From assembly GCA_025352695.1 (NCBI GenBank), contig JANXSK010000041.1, forward strand, positions 1 through 64,000: DNA of 64,000 nucleotides. The letters are read 5' to 3'. A program made the position numbers and the translations under genes. How positions within the stretch are numbered: the first letter of the stretch is position 1; each line of letters starts with the position of its first letter. The notes beneath the pieces were generated by a model. That model ran no database searches and was not told the origin of the DNA. It saw nothing but the letters and a program-made list of their open reading frames with translations. This document shows, in pieces, positions 1-9,022 of the stretch. The stretch is from Ferruginibacter sp. Its GTDB lineage: Bacteria > Bacteroidota > Bacteroidia > Chitinophagales > Chitinophagaceae.

Positions 1-141
1 GATCCACAGTTTAAAAAATTAGAAATATACGAATACATCAATACCCAATACGAGCCCGTCTCCGTAAACCCGGAAATGTATCATTTTATTCTCCACGACA
101 ATTGTACAGTAGATGTGAATCTCCTTGATATTTGGGAGTAA
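1..141 (+). CDS. 3' end of an unknown gene (partial)
   Basis: The first 46 codons of the window are open in frame 1 and end at TAA 139-141, so this is the C-terminal tail of a gene that starts outside the window. The visible residues are hydrophilic and include IYEYINTQYEPVSV followed by a short hydrophobic stretch YHFILHD. Such a tail would fit the soluble end of a membrane glycosyltransferase-like protein, but that is only an impression. The stop lies 49 nt upstream of the mutL start, on the same strand, so the two may be co-transcribed. I do not recognise the family. Confidence 0.5.
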   Translation, partial: DPQFKKLEIYEYINTQYEPVSVNPEMYHFILHDNCTVDVNLLDIWE

Positions 142-178
142 TCTATCTACTATTATCTACGTAATTTTACAAAAAAAC

Positions 179-185
179 AAAGGAG
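179..185 (+). promoter_or_regulatory. Shine-Dalgarno site that fixes the mutL start
   Basis: AAAGGAG lies 5 nt upstream of the in-frame TTG at 191. Clear purine-rich ribosome-binding sites are rare in this AT-rich window. The site supports TTG 191 over the longer reading frame that starts at 125 inside the preceding gene. Confidence 0.6.
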
Positions 186-190
186 AAATT

Positions 191-2059
191 TTGCCCGACA
201 TCATTCAGTTATTGCCCGATAATATTGCCAATCAAATTGCTGCAGGTGAAGTAATTCAACGGCCTGCCAGTGCAGTAAAAGAATTACTGGAAAATGCTGT
301 AGATGCAGGAGCAACAGAAATAAAATTGATAGTGAATGATGCAGGTAAAGCCCTGATACAAGTAATTGATAATGGTAAAGGCATGAGCGAAACGGATGCC
401 CGTATGAGTTTTGAACGTCATGCGACCTCTAAAATAAAAAATATAGACGACCTGTTTCATATTAAAACCATGGGTTTTAGAGGAGAGGCGTTGGCGAGTA
501 TTGCAGCAGTAGCACAGGTAGAATTAAAATCAAAAAAAGCGGAAGATATAACCGGAACTTATATTGAAATTGATAACAGTGTGGTAAAAAAGCAGGAGCC
601 GGTGGCCATGCAGCAAGGTACCAGCATTGCTATGAAAAATTTATTTTTTAATGTACCTGCCAGAAGAAATTTTTTAAAAAGTAACCCATCAGAGTTGCGC
701 CATATTATAGATGAGTTTATTCGGGTGGCCATGTCATTCCCTGATATCTTTTTTTCTTTAACCAGTAACGGTCAGCAGGTTTTCCATTTAGAAAGCGGTT
801 CGTTAAAACAACGGCTTGTACAAATATTAGGAAATAATTACAATGCCAAACTGGTAAGTGTACAGGAGCAAAGTGATTACATGAATATTTATGGTTTTGT
901 GGGTAAACCCGAAACAACAAAAAAAACCAGGGGCGATCAATACTTTTTTGTAAACAATCGTTTTATAAAAAGTGCTTATCTAAACCATGCGGTTATGGGT
1001 GCTTTTGATGAAATGATTGCAAAAGATAGCTTTCCGATGTACACCTTGTTTATTGATCTGGATCCATCACAGATCGATATCAATGTGCATCCCACCAAAC
1101 AGGAAATAAAGTTTGAAGATGAAAAAATTATTTATGCTTTTGTAAAAAGTGCCGTAAAGCATGCGCTTGCACAATTTAGTATTACCCCTACATTGGATTT
1201 TGAATTGGATTCCTCTATTCAGCACCTGGATGCAGTTAGTAAACCTTTTACTGAAGAAAGAAAATCCTCTGTAGCATCCTCTTCTCTATACAATACGTTT
1301 TCTAAAAAAAACCAGGCACATTTTATTGAAAATAAAAGTGAGTTAAAACATTGGAAAGATTTGTATGAACCAGCAGCAGGAGAGCAAGGTGTTTTGCCTG
1401 CAACTTTCAGCAATGCAGATACAGCGTTGACACCCGTTAACCGAGACCCTGGTTTTGTAAGTTTGCAGGCTTTTATAACCCAGCCTGTATTAACAATCGA
1501 TCATTTAATTCAGTTGCACAAAACGTATATCATTGTGCAAAATGACACTGGCTTTTTAGTAATTCATCAGCAAAACGCACACGAGCGAATTTTATACGAA
1601 CGTTTTATAAAAGCAGTAGCGGGTAAACCTATTGCTATACAACAAAATCTCTTTCCCATTACAATAGATTTAACGGCTATGGATATGGTAATATTAAGTG
1701 AACTATTACCAGAACTACATTTTTTAGGCTACCATTTAGAACCATTTGGTAACAATACTTTTTTAATACAAGGCACTCCGGCAGATGTAGAACAAGGCAA
1801 TGAAAAAATAGCGATAGAAAAAATGCTGGAGCAGTTTAAACATTTTAGTGCCGATTTAAAATACAGTAAAAGAGAAAAATTATTTCGTTCACTGGCATGG
1901 CAGCAGGCTATTAAAGCAGGAACAATGCTATCGCAAAAAGAAATGAAAATAGTAGCAGAAGATTTATTTGCCTGCGATGTATCCAATATTACACCCAACG
2001 GCAAACCAACATATACCGCATTTAAAAAGAACGAACTGGATAAAATGTTTGGCAGGTAA
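191..2059 (+). CDS. mutL: DNA mismatch repair protein MutL
   Basis: MutL couples MutS mismatch recognition to strand removal in the cytoplasm. The N-terminal GHKL ATPase is clear: NQIAAGEV, the ELLENAVDAGA motif, DNGKGM and FRGEALASIAAV, followed by a transducer domain with NVHPTKQEIKF. The open frame starts at 125, but MutL proteins begin near MPDIIQLLP, so I choose TTG 191 with AAAGGAG just upstream; this gives 622 aa, a normal length. The C-terminal dimerisation domain is present, but its metal-dependent endonuclease motifs are degenerate: the DQHA-type motif reads HQQNAHERILYE near residue 459, the ACHxAIK motif reads AWQQAIK, and CPHGRP reads TPNGKP near residue 601. Nicking activity is therefore doubtful. 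The identification is secure. Confidence 0.96.
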   Translation: MPDIIQLLPDNIANQIAAGEVIQRPASAVKELLENAVDAGATEIKLIVNDAGKALIQVIDNGKGMSETDARMSFERHATSKIKNIDDLFHIKTMGFRGEALASIAAVAQVELKSKKAEDITGTYIEIDNSVVKKQEPVAMQQGTSIAMKNLFFNVPARRNFLKSNPSELRHIIDEFIRVAMSFPDIFFSLTSNGQQVFHLESGSLKQRLVQILGNNYNAKLVSVQEQSDYMNIYGFVGKPETTKKTRGDQYFFVNNRFIKSAYLNHAVMGAFDEMIAKDSFPMYTLFIDLDPSQIDINVHPTKQEIKFEDEKIIYAFVKSAVKHALAQFSITPTLDFELDSSIQHLDAVSKPFTEERKSSVASSSLYNTFSKKNQAHFIENKSELKHWKDLYEPAAGEQGVLPATFSNADTALTPVNRDPGFVSLQAFITQPVLTIDHLIQLHKTYIIVQNDTGFLVIHQQNAHERILYERFIKAVAGKPIAIQQNLFPITIDLTAMDMVILSELLPELHFLGYHLEPFGNNTFLIQGTPADVEQGNEKIAIEKMLEQFKHFSADLKYSKREKLFRSLAWQQAIKAGTMLSQKEMKIVAEDLFACDVSNITPNGKPTYTAFKKNELDKMFGR

Positions 2060-2083
2060 AGTGGCTGCTGTTGCTAACTATGT

Positions 2084-2383
2084 TTATTTTATAAAATTAA
2101 ATGTTACCATCATAATAGTAATAAAAAGACAAATCAGTCCCGAAAGAAAAATATAGTCAGCAACATTTTCATATTTGATACTTTTATCCGAATTACTTCT
2201 TATCGAAAGAAAGGATAAAAAGCTGCTACTCATAAACAAGATGGTTGCTACCGAAGTACTCTCATCTATAAATGTTGTTCCGCTTAAATTAAATACTTTC
2301 AGAGAAGTTAAAACAAGGAAACAAATACCAAGTAAATTGGCAGAAGTATTTAAAATGTGTGGCGCTTTATTATTATCAGCCAT
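2084..2383 (-). CDS. Small four-helix membrane protein of unknown function
   Basis: This 99-aa protein has about three to four hydrophobic segments (roughly residues 14-30, 44-60 and 78-97) and a hydrophilic N-terminus, MADNNKAPHILNTSANLLG. The overall pattern and the N-terminal ILNTSANLLGI stretch resemble short conserved hypothetical inner-membrane proteins of Bacteroidota. It converges on mutL with only 24 nt between the stops. A + strand frame covers much of the same DNA, but its product is not protein-like, so I take the - strand frame as real. No function can be proposed from sequence. Confidence 0.7.
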   Translation of the reverse strand: MADNNKAPHILNTSANLLGICFLVLTSLKVFNLSGTTFIDESTSVATILFMSSSFLSFLSIRSNSDKSIKYENVADYIFLSGLICLFITIMMVTFNFIK

Positions 2384-2605
2384 AAAATATATTTACTGCA
2401 TGAAATTAAGTTACACCAGCTGCCCATGGGTTAAGCAGCGGTTAATTAGTGTACTTTAGTAAAAGGATAGATAAAATGTAAATAATTTTCTGTAGAAATT
2501 AAATACCCATAACAATTATTTTAATATACTAATTTGTAAAGCTTGTGATGATTACACTTAATAAATTCAAAGTATTTAGTACTTTCATACACCTAAAATA
2601 ATAGC

Positions 2606-3565
2606 ATGACCTTTACTATTGAAAGTAAAATTGAAAATGGATTCAATAAAATAATACTGAAAGATAACAATGCTCAAACTTCAGTGGAAGTGATCCCCTC
2701 CTGCGGCGCAATTTTACATGCATTTACAGTTTTGCACAATGATCGTTTTATTAACGTAATAGAACAATATACTTCTGCAGAAGATTTTGCTAAAAATGTA
2801 GAAGCTAAAGGTTTTAAAAGTTGTAAACTATCGCCCTTTGCTTGTCGCTTGAAAAATGCAACTTACCATTTTAGTGAAAAAGAATATAGGGTTGATAAAT
2901 TTTTAATGGGAGAAAGTGCAATACATGGCTTGTTGTATAATTCGGTGTTTACGATAAAAGAGCAGGAAGTAAATGATGAAAAGGCCAGTGTGACAATGGC
3001 TTTTGAGTACAAGGGTACTGAAGCAGGATATCCTTTTTATTATGATTGTAACGTAACCTATACTCTGGGAAAAGAAAATACACTCAACATCAGTACCGAA
3101 ATTATTAATAGAGACAAAGGGTTGATCCCTATGCAGGATGGCTGGCATCCTTATTTTACATTTGGTGGAAAAATAAATGAGCTGCAATTAGAATTTCAAA
3201 GTAAAGAAAAAATAATTTTTGATGACACATTGGTGCCTACAGGAGAAAAAGAACCCTATCAGCAATTTGGCTCTATACAAAAAATTGGGGATACATTTTT
3301 AGATAATTGTTTTTCATTAAACTTTGCAGAGTGCCAGCCATTGTGTGTATTAAGAGATCCGGTGCAGCAACTGCAGCTTGAAATTTATCCTGATAAATCG
3401 TACCCATTTTTGCAGATATATACACCACCGCATCGCAATAGTATTGCTATAGAAAACCTAAGTGCAGTTCCAGATGCATTTAATAATGGCATTGGTTTAA
3501 TAACTTTAGCACCACAAACAAAAGCACTATTTACAACGTCCTATAAAATAACTCCGTTATATTAG
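2606..3565 (+). CDS. galM: Aldose 1-epimerase (galactose mutarotase)
   Basis: This enzyme interconverts the alpha and beta anomers of galactose or glucose, the first step of the Leloir pathway. The 319-aa length fits the family. The GWHPYFTF segment near residue 178 carries a conserved active-site-region His, and IENLSAVPDAFNNG near residue 290 holds the conserved catalytic Glu region. There is no signal peptide, so it acts in the cytoplasm. galK follows after only 3 nt, which makes a galMK operon very likely and strengthens the galactose assignment over a generic hexose-epimerase one. No ribosome-binding site is obvious; the A-rich upstream sequence is usual for Bacteroidota. Confidence 0.9.
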   Translation: MTFTIESKIENGFNKIILKDNNAQTSVEVIPSCGAILHAFTVLHNDRFINVIEQYTSAEDFAKNVEAKGFKSCKLSPFACRLKNATYHFSEKEYRVDKFLMGESAIHGLLYNSVFTIKEQEVNDEKASVTMAFEYKGTEAGYPFYYDCNVTYTLGKENTLNISTEIINRDKGLIPMQDGWHPYFTFGGKINELQLEFQSKEKIIFDDTLVPTGEKEPYQQFGSIQKIGDTFLDNCFSLNFAECQPLCVLRDPVQQLQLEIYPDKSYPFLQIYTPPHRNSIAIENLSAVPDAFNNGIGLITLAPQTKALFTTSYKITPLY

Positions 3566-3568
3566 CTG

Positions 3569-4732
3569 ATGAACCCGATTGCTGCAACAATTTTAAAATC
3601 CTTTACAGAAAGTTTTATATCTCAGCCTACATTGTATTTTTCTCCCGGCCGCATCAACTTAATAGGTGAGCATGTTGATTATAATGATGGCTTTGTAATG
3701 CCTGCTGCCATTAATAAAGGCGTGTACTATGCTATTGGTGAAAATGAGAGCAACGAAATACATTTTTACTCAATGGATTTTGATGAATGGCTTTCTGTTG
3801 GTACAGGCGAGGTAAAAAAAATGTCGGGTTGGAGAAACTATGCACTTAGTGTTGTTAATGAATTTTTATTGTTAGGCTGTAAAATAAAAGGATTTAACTG
3901 TGTGTTTGCGGGAGATATTCCCCGTGGATCGGGAATGAGTTCATCTGCTGCAGTTGAAGGCGGACTAGCATTTGCATTGAATGAAATGCTGAATGTAGGT
4001 TTAAATAGGGTACAACTTGCATTGCTTTGTCAACGGGCAGAGCATAATTTTCCGAATGTAAACTGTGGTATTATGGACCAGTTTGCTAATATGATGGGAA
4101 AAAAAGACAAGGTGTTATTATTGGATTGCAGAAGTATGGAACATCAATATTTTCCGCTGCATATGGAAGGATATAAAATTGTACTATTGAATTCGAAGGT
4201 GCACCACACGTTGGCATCTGGTGAATACAATATACGCAGGCAACGCTGTGAAGAGGGATTGGGTATAATAAAAAGTAAGTTAAATATTCAGTCTTTTAGA
4301 GATATAACAAGGGTGGAAGATTTACAAGTTTACAAAACCAATATGCCGGGTAAGGTATACAATTGTTGCCTATATGTTATAGAAGAAATTGCCCGTGCAA
4401 AAAAAGCTTCCGAGTTATTGCAACAGGAAAATTTAATTGAGTTTGGAAAATTGATGTATGCAACGCATGAAGGATTAAGTAAGTTGTATGAAGTAAGTTG
4501 TGAAGAATTAGATTTTTTGGTGGAACTGGCTAGCCAGAATAGTAATGTAATTGGCTCAAGGCTGATGGGTGGCGGTTTTGGTGGTTGCACCATTAATATT
4601 ATTGCTAATGATGGTATTGAACATTTTATTGAAGAAACCAGTAAGGCATATCAACAGCGTTTTGATATTATTCCTGAAGCCTATATTGTTGAAACCGCTG
4701 ATGGAACCAATGAGGTATCTATTACACCTTAA
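3569..4732 (+). CDS. galK: Galactokinase
   Basis: This GHMP-family kinase phosphorylates alpha-D-galactose at C1 using ATP. The three family motifs are intact: the galactokinase signature GRINLIGEHVDYNDGF at about residues 27-42, the phosphate-binding loop PRGSGMSSSAAVEGG at about 117-131, and the C-terminal MGGGFGGCT at about 333-341. CGIMDQFANMMG near residue 168 carries the catalytic Asp. Its 387 aa are normal length. It is translationally close to galM (3-nt gap). Its 3' end overlaps the 3' end of the convergent acyltransferase gene by 11 bp. galT and galE are not in the window. The galactose-1-phosphate it makes could feed the sugar nucleotides used by the downstream polysaccharide locus, but that link is inference. 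Confidence 0.96.
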   Translation: MNPIAATILKSFTESFISQPTLYFSPGRINLIGEHVDYNDGFVMPAAINKGVYYAIGENESNEIHFYSMDFDEWLSVGTGEVKKMSGWRNYALSVVNEFLLLGCKIKGFNCVFAGDIPRGSGMSSSAAVEGGLAFALNEMLNVGLNRVQLALLCQRAEHNFPNVNCGIMDQFANMMGKKDKVLLLDCRSMEHQYFPLHMEGYKIVLLNSKVHHTLASGEYNIRRQRCEEGLGIIKSKLNIQSFRDITRVEDLQVYKTNMPGKVYNCCLYVIEEIARAKKASELLQQENLIEFGKLMYATHEGLSKLYEVSCEELDFLVELASQNSNVIGSRLMGGGFGGCTINIIANDGIEHFIEETSKAYQQRFDIIPEAYIVETADGTNEVSITP

Positions 4733-5900
4733 TATAAATTTTCTTTTTGTCGAGCAGCCACGCAAAGCCCCACATTATTGTAATGAAACAAAACGCATAA
4801 ATAAGCGAGCCAATCTTTGGTTCTGCGGGTAATATTGATTTACATACATTTTCATAAAACCAATTGAAGGGAGTAAGGTAAATTGTTTTTCCATTAGGTG
4901 CAACACCACCCGGTATTTGTATCAGGGCAAGCAGTCTTGGCAACACGCCACTCATTACAAAAATGAAGAGTGCATTTTTACCAAATACATCGAAGAAGCT
5001 ACTCCACTTTCCTTTCCAGCCTTTAAACTCAATGAGGTTGATCATCACAGCCAGGATGAGTATGGCTAATCCTGTGGTATATATTGTATAACTGCTAGTC
5101 CATATTTTTTTGTTGATCGGAAAAACCATATCCCAGCAGTAACCTGTAAATATCAACACACAACCGGCAACAAAAAGGCCATTTACCATTTCTGTAGTTT
5201 TACCCTTTTGTAAAATATAACTACCGGCCAGGTAGCCAAATATCACCTGAACGATGGCACCAAAAATACTCATTAGTCCTTCGGGATCAAATGAGGTGCC
5301 TTCGCCTTTATAGATATGCGCTTCTCCAACCAATGCCAGGTCTATTTTTGTTCCGAACCAACCTGCCAGGCTAAAGGGATCGGCAGGGTTAGCTGCTACA
5401 CATAAAAACCAATAGGCCAATAGTATAAATGCACTTACTACAAATGCACCCTTCTGTTTAAAATAATGTGCAATTATTGAGGCAAAAAAGTAGCAGAGTG
5501 CTATGCGTTGTAAAACGCCAAAAATGCGGACACCTGCAGCCTTTCCGTCTGCGGTGATATAGGCCCAGGGCTTGCCAACCAATTGCCCGTTATCCCATTT
5601 TATAAAAGGAAACCAATTTAAAAAAATACCAATCAAAAAAATAAGTAAGGTTCGTTTGATTACTTTTCTCCAAAAAAAACTTTCTCCGGCGGCTTCTAAC
5701 TTTGGTAAAACAAAAGCCATTGCATTACCTACTGCAAATAAAAAAAATGGAAAAACAAGATCTGTTGGTGTAACGCCATGCCACGGAGCATGCTCTAATG
5801 GCGCATAAATGTGGCCCCAACTGCCGGGGTTATTTACTAAAATCATCAGTGCCACAGTGGCGCCTCTAAATACATCAAGAGCGTAGAAGCGTTGGTTCAT
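4722..5900 (-). CDS. DUF5009/HGSNAT-like membrane acyltransferase
   Basis: This 392-aa polytopic protein has about ten hydrophobic segments. Its N-terminus, ALDVFRGATVALMILVNNPG followed by a stretch with APWHGVTPTDLVFPFFLF, is characteristic of the family that contains human heparan-alpha-glucosaminide N-acetyltransferase and bacterial DUF5009/COG4299 proteins. In that family the conserved His of the WHG motif is thought to carry the transferred acyl group across the membrane. The bacterial substrate is unknown; an amino sugar of the cell wall or of imported glycans is a reasonable guess. The gene is convergent with galK and overlaps it by 11 bp. It lies 35 nt downstream of the ABC-F gene on the same strand, so the two could share a transcript. 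Confidence 0.82.
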   Translation of the reverse strand: MNQRFYALDVFRGATVALMILVNNPGSWGHIYAPLEHAPWHGVTPTDLVFPFFLFAVGNAMAFVLPKLEAAGESFFWRKVIKRTLLIFLIGIFLNWFPFIKWDNGQLVGKPWAYITADGKAAGVRIFGVLQRIALCYFFASIIAHYFKQKGAFVVSAFILLAYWFLCVAANPADPFSLAGWFGTKIDLALVGEAHIYKGEGTSFDPEGLMSIFGAIVQVIFGYLAGSYILQKGKTTEMVNGLFVAGCVLIFTGYCWDMVFPINKKIWTSSYTIYTTGLAILILAVMINLIEFKGWKGKWSSFFDVFGKNALFIFVMSGVLPRLLALIQIPGGVAPNGKTIYLTPFNWFYENVCKSILPAEPKIGSLIYAFCFITIMWGFAWLLDKKKIYIKV

Positions 5901-5935
5901 TTGCCGGCGATTTTATTGAAAAAAAAGAAAGGTAA

Positions 5936-7831
5936 TTAATTCTTTTCACTCAACTCCAGCCAGCGCATTTCTTTTTCATCTAATAATTCTGCAATAACAC
6001 CAATACGTTCTGCAGCTTTTTGCAATTCGCCAAACCCGGGATTGCCTGCATTCATTGTTTGTTCCAATGTCGTTTTTTCTTTTTGCAACACTGGCATTTC
6101 TTTATCTAATAACTCCAGTTCTCTTTTTTCTTTAAAAGATAGTTTTTGTCCGCTGTTGGTAGAAGTTGCAGCAGGAGCAGTTTCCACTATTTTTGTTTCT
6201 TGTTTTATAAGCTGTCTTTCATCAGTTAAACTGCCATTGGATACCGCTTCCCTGTATTGTGTGTAGTTGCCGGGATAATCTCTTATTACTGCATTTCCTT
6301 CAAAGGCAAATAAATGATCTACCATTCTATCCATAAAATAACGATCATGGCTAACGATAAGAATACAACCCGGATAGTCCATTAAAAATTCTTCAAGCGT
6401 ACGCAATGTTTGCAAATCAAGGTCATTGGTAGGTTCATCCAATACTAAAAAATTGGGGTTTAAAAATAATACACTCATTAAATGTAACCTGCGCTTTTCG
6501 CCACCACTTAATTTACTTAAGGGAGTAAATTGTTGCTCTGCAGAGAAACCAAATTTTTCCATAAACTGGCTGGCACTAATTTTTGTACCATCATTTAGTG
6601 GAAAATATTCTGCCATATCTTTTACATATTCAATGGCTCTTTTATCTTCTTTGTATATTAATCCATCTTGACTAAAATTGCCAAACACTACAGTATCGCC
6701 ATGGTTAATTTTACCACTATCCGGCGCTTCCAATTGTAAAGCAATTTTTAAAAAAGTAGATTTACCAACACCATTCTTTCCAACTACACCAATGCGTTCT
6801 CCTCTTTTAAAAGTGTAATCAAACCCTTTCATTATTTGCAGATCGCCATAACTTTTATGCACTTTTATTAACTCTAAAATTTTGCCTCCAAGCCTGGTCA
6901 TCTTTACTTGCAGACTTACTTCTTCTACATCTTTTTTTAATTTTACCCTGTCTTCTACTTCAGTAAATGCATCTTGCCTGCTTTTACTTTTAGTGGTACG
7001 GGCTTTAGGTTGCTTGCGCATCCATTCCAGTTCTTTTCTAAAAATATTTTTATCTTTTTGTAATTCGCTTTGCTGTACTTCAAGGCGCATACTTTTTTGC
7101 TCTAAAAAATTATCATAATCGCCTTTGTACACATATACAGTTTCCTCATCAATTTCGACAATTTCATTGCTAACGGCATCTAAAAAATAACGATCATGCG
7201 TAACTAATAACAGGGTAACTTTTGCAGCAGCCAAGTAATCTTCCAGCCACTCAATCATTTCAACATCCAGATGGTTGGTAGGTTCATCTAATATCAGCAA
7301 ACAGCGTCCTGCATGGAGATCAGCCTCAATTAGTGCCTGTGCCAGTGCCACTCTTTTCTTTTGGCCGCCACTGAGGTTGCTTACTTTTTCATTTAGATGA
7401 TGAAGGTTTAATTTACCTAAAATTTGTTTAAGATCACTTTCAAAACTCCAGGCGTTCAGGTCATCCAGCTTAGCCATCAACTCACCTAATTTATCAATAT
7501 CCTCCAGACCGTCTTCTAAAAATTGTTCGTATTCTTTAACCACTTTTACCACAGGGTTATCTAAGCGCAGCACATTATCCCAAATGGTTTTGTTGCCGTC
7601 AAAATCATTGTCCTGCTGTAACATGACCACTTTTATATCTTTATGCACCCACACGGTGCCGGAATCTGGTGTATCTAAACCAGTAATAATTTTTAGCAGG
7701 GTACTTTTTCCACTACCGTTGCGGGCCACCAGGGCTATTTTATCTCCTTCCTCTATATTTAAAGTAATATTCTTAAAAAGGGTTCTTATCCCGAAAGATT
7801 TGCTGATATTTTCTATTGAAGCGTAATGCAT
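5936..7831 (-). CDS. ABC-F family ATPase (Uup-type)
   Basis: This is a soluble tandem ATPase with no membrane domain, the hallmark of ABC-F proteins that act on the ribosome. The first nucleotide-binding domain has Walker A ARNGSGKST (about residues 36-44), signature LSGGQKKR and Walker B LLILDEPTNHLD. The second has VGKNGVGKST, LSGGEKRR and FLVLDEPTNDLD. A charged linker with RKQPKARTTKSKSRQDAF lies between them. The last 90 or so residues, including LSFKEKRELELLDKEMP, form a coiled coil as in Uup. At 631 aa the length fits Uup rather than EttA. Exact cellular role (ribosome rescue, DNA transposition effects) cannot be set from sequence. Confidence 0.93.
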   Translation of the reverse strand: MHYASIENISKSFGIRTLFKNITLNIEEGDKIALVARNGSGKSTLLKIITGLDTPDSGTVWVHKDIKVVMLQQDNDFDGNKTIWDNVLRLDNPVVKVVKEYEQFLEDGLEDIDKLGELMAKLDDLNAWSFESDLKQILGKLNLHHLNEKVSNLSGGQKKRVALAQALIEADLHAGRCLLILDEPTNHLDVEMIEWLEDYLAAAKVTLLLVTHDRYFLDAVSNEIVEIDEETVYVYKGDYDNFLEQKSMRLEVQQSELQKDKNIFRKELEWMRKQPKARTTKSKSRQDAFTEVEDRVKLKKDVEEVSLQVKMTRLGGKILELIKVHKSYGDLQIMKGFDYTFKRGERIGVVGKNGVGKSTFLKIALQLEAPDSGKINHGDTVVFGNFSQDGLIYKEDKRAIEYVKDMAEYFPLNDGTKISASQFMEKFGFSAEQQFTPLSKLSGGEKRRLHLMSVLFLNPNFLVLDEPTNDLDLQTLRTLEEFLMDYPGCILIVSHDRYFMDRMVDHLFAFEGNAVIRDYPGNYTQYREAVSNGSLTDERQLIKQETKIVETAPAATSTNSGQKLSFKEKRELELLDKEMPVLQKEKTTLEQTMNAGNPGFGELQKAAERIGVIAELLDEKEMRWLELSEKN

Positions 7832-8038
7832 GGCGGCAAAGGTAACGGAGGAATAGTGAAATCAGCTATTCATATAAGTATTGTCTTGTATACCTTGTAT
7901 TTTTTATGCAATTTAATTTTTTTTGAGGAAAAAGCAGTTGTAGAGAAGATAGTTACCGGTTTACCTCATAAACAAATAGTGTATATTTTTACTGTTACAT
8001 TTGCAATTAAATATAAAATAATTATTTAGGTATACAGT

Positions 8039-8956
8039 ATGGTTGCAGATTTTAGTAAAAAGCCTTTAAAAGAAATACAAGGAAAAGAAAAGCTGGTATA
8101 TATATTCGATCAGGGAAAAGGTGTCAATTTAAATGAAGCCGTGGTAGCAGCTTTTGGTGAAGAATGGTTGAAGTTCAGTAACTTCAAGGAAGCAGATATT
8201 AACCAGTTTGGTGATGAATATTTTGATATAGTTGATGCCACTATTTTAAATAAAAATACTTATGTGCTTGATATGGGTTGCGGTAGTGGAAGGTTTTCTA
8301 GATATCTGTCTTCAAGGGTTGGTTTTATAGAAGCCCTAGATCCCAGTGAAGCCGTCTGGGCAGCAGAACAATTATTGTGTGGAATTGACAACGTAAGATT
8401 GATCAACGCTTCTGCAGATTCTATTCCATTCGTAGATGATACTTTCGATTTTGTGATGTCTATTGGTGTACTGCACCACATTCCCAATACGCAGATGGCT
8501 ATGAAAAATTGTGTAGAAAAAGTAAAGCCAGGTGGTCATTTTTTCGTTTATCTTTATTATAATCTCGATAACAGTGGCCTTACATTCCGGCTTATTTTTA
8601 AATTTGTAAGTCTTATAAGAAAATTTATTTCTTCGCTACCATCGGGTATCAAAAAATTTATGTGCGATTTGCTTGCGATACTGGTGTACCTGCCAGTAAT
8701 TATTGTCGGAAAACTATTAGATAAAGCAGGGTTTAAGCAATTGGCAAAAAAGCTGCCGCTATCATATTATCAGGACAAGTCTTTTTTTATTATAAGAAAT
8801 GATGCGTTGGATAGGTTTGGAACTGCGTTGGAACATCGCTTTTCCAAAGCAGAGATTAAGGTTATGATGGAATCCTGCGGACTAATCAATATCCATTTTT
8901 CTGACAATAAGCCTTACTGGCATGCAATAGGTAAAAAAGATTTCCTTAAGCACTGA
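8039..8956 (+). CDS. Class I SAM-dependent methyltransferase
   Basis: This 305-aa protein has a Rossmann SAM-binding core: motif I YVLDMGCGSGRFSRYL at about residues 76-91, an acidic end of strand 2 (ALDPSEA) and the Methyltransf_11-type motif MSIGVLHHIPN near residue 139. After the core, near residues 175-225, lies a hydrophobic stretch that may contact the membrane. It is the first gene on the + strand after the housekeeping block and seems to open the polysaccharide locus, so a sugar or lipid-linked intermediate is a plausible substrate. It could instead act on a quinone or another small molecule. It converges on the next gene, 66 nt away. Confidence 0.8.
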   Translation: MVADFSKKPLKEIQGKEKLVYIFDQGKGVNLNEAVVAAFGEEWLKFSNFKEADINQFGDEYFDIVDATILNKNTYVLDMGCGSGRFSRYLSSRVGFIEALDPSEAVWAAEQLLCGIDNVRLINASADSIPFVDDTFDFVMSIGVLHHIPNTQMAMKNCVEKVKPGGHFFVYLYYNLDNSGLTFRLIFKFVSLIRKFISSLPSGIKKFMCDLLAILVYLPVIIVGKLLDKAGFKQLAKKLPLSYYQDKSFFIIRNDALDRFGTALEHRFSKAEIKVMMESCGLINIHFSDNKPYWHAIGKKDFLKH

Positions 8957-9022
8957 TACAATTATGCAGCTACAAAAAAATCAACCGTTTACAAGTTGTT
9001 TTAATACGACGAATTATGATAA

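Noticed and set aside
2175..2459. 94-codon + strand frame opposite the small membrane protein
   Set aside because: Composition is irregular and it lies antisense to the more plausible - strand gene.
7826..8029. 67-codon + strand frame between the ABC-F gene and the first methyltransferase
   Set aside because: It overlaps the ABC-F start region, has no protein-like pattern beyond AT-driven hydrophobic residues, and no ribosome-binding site.
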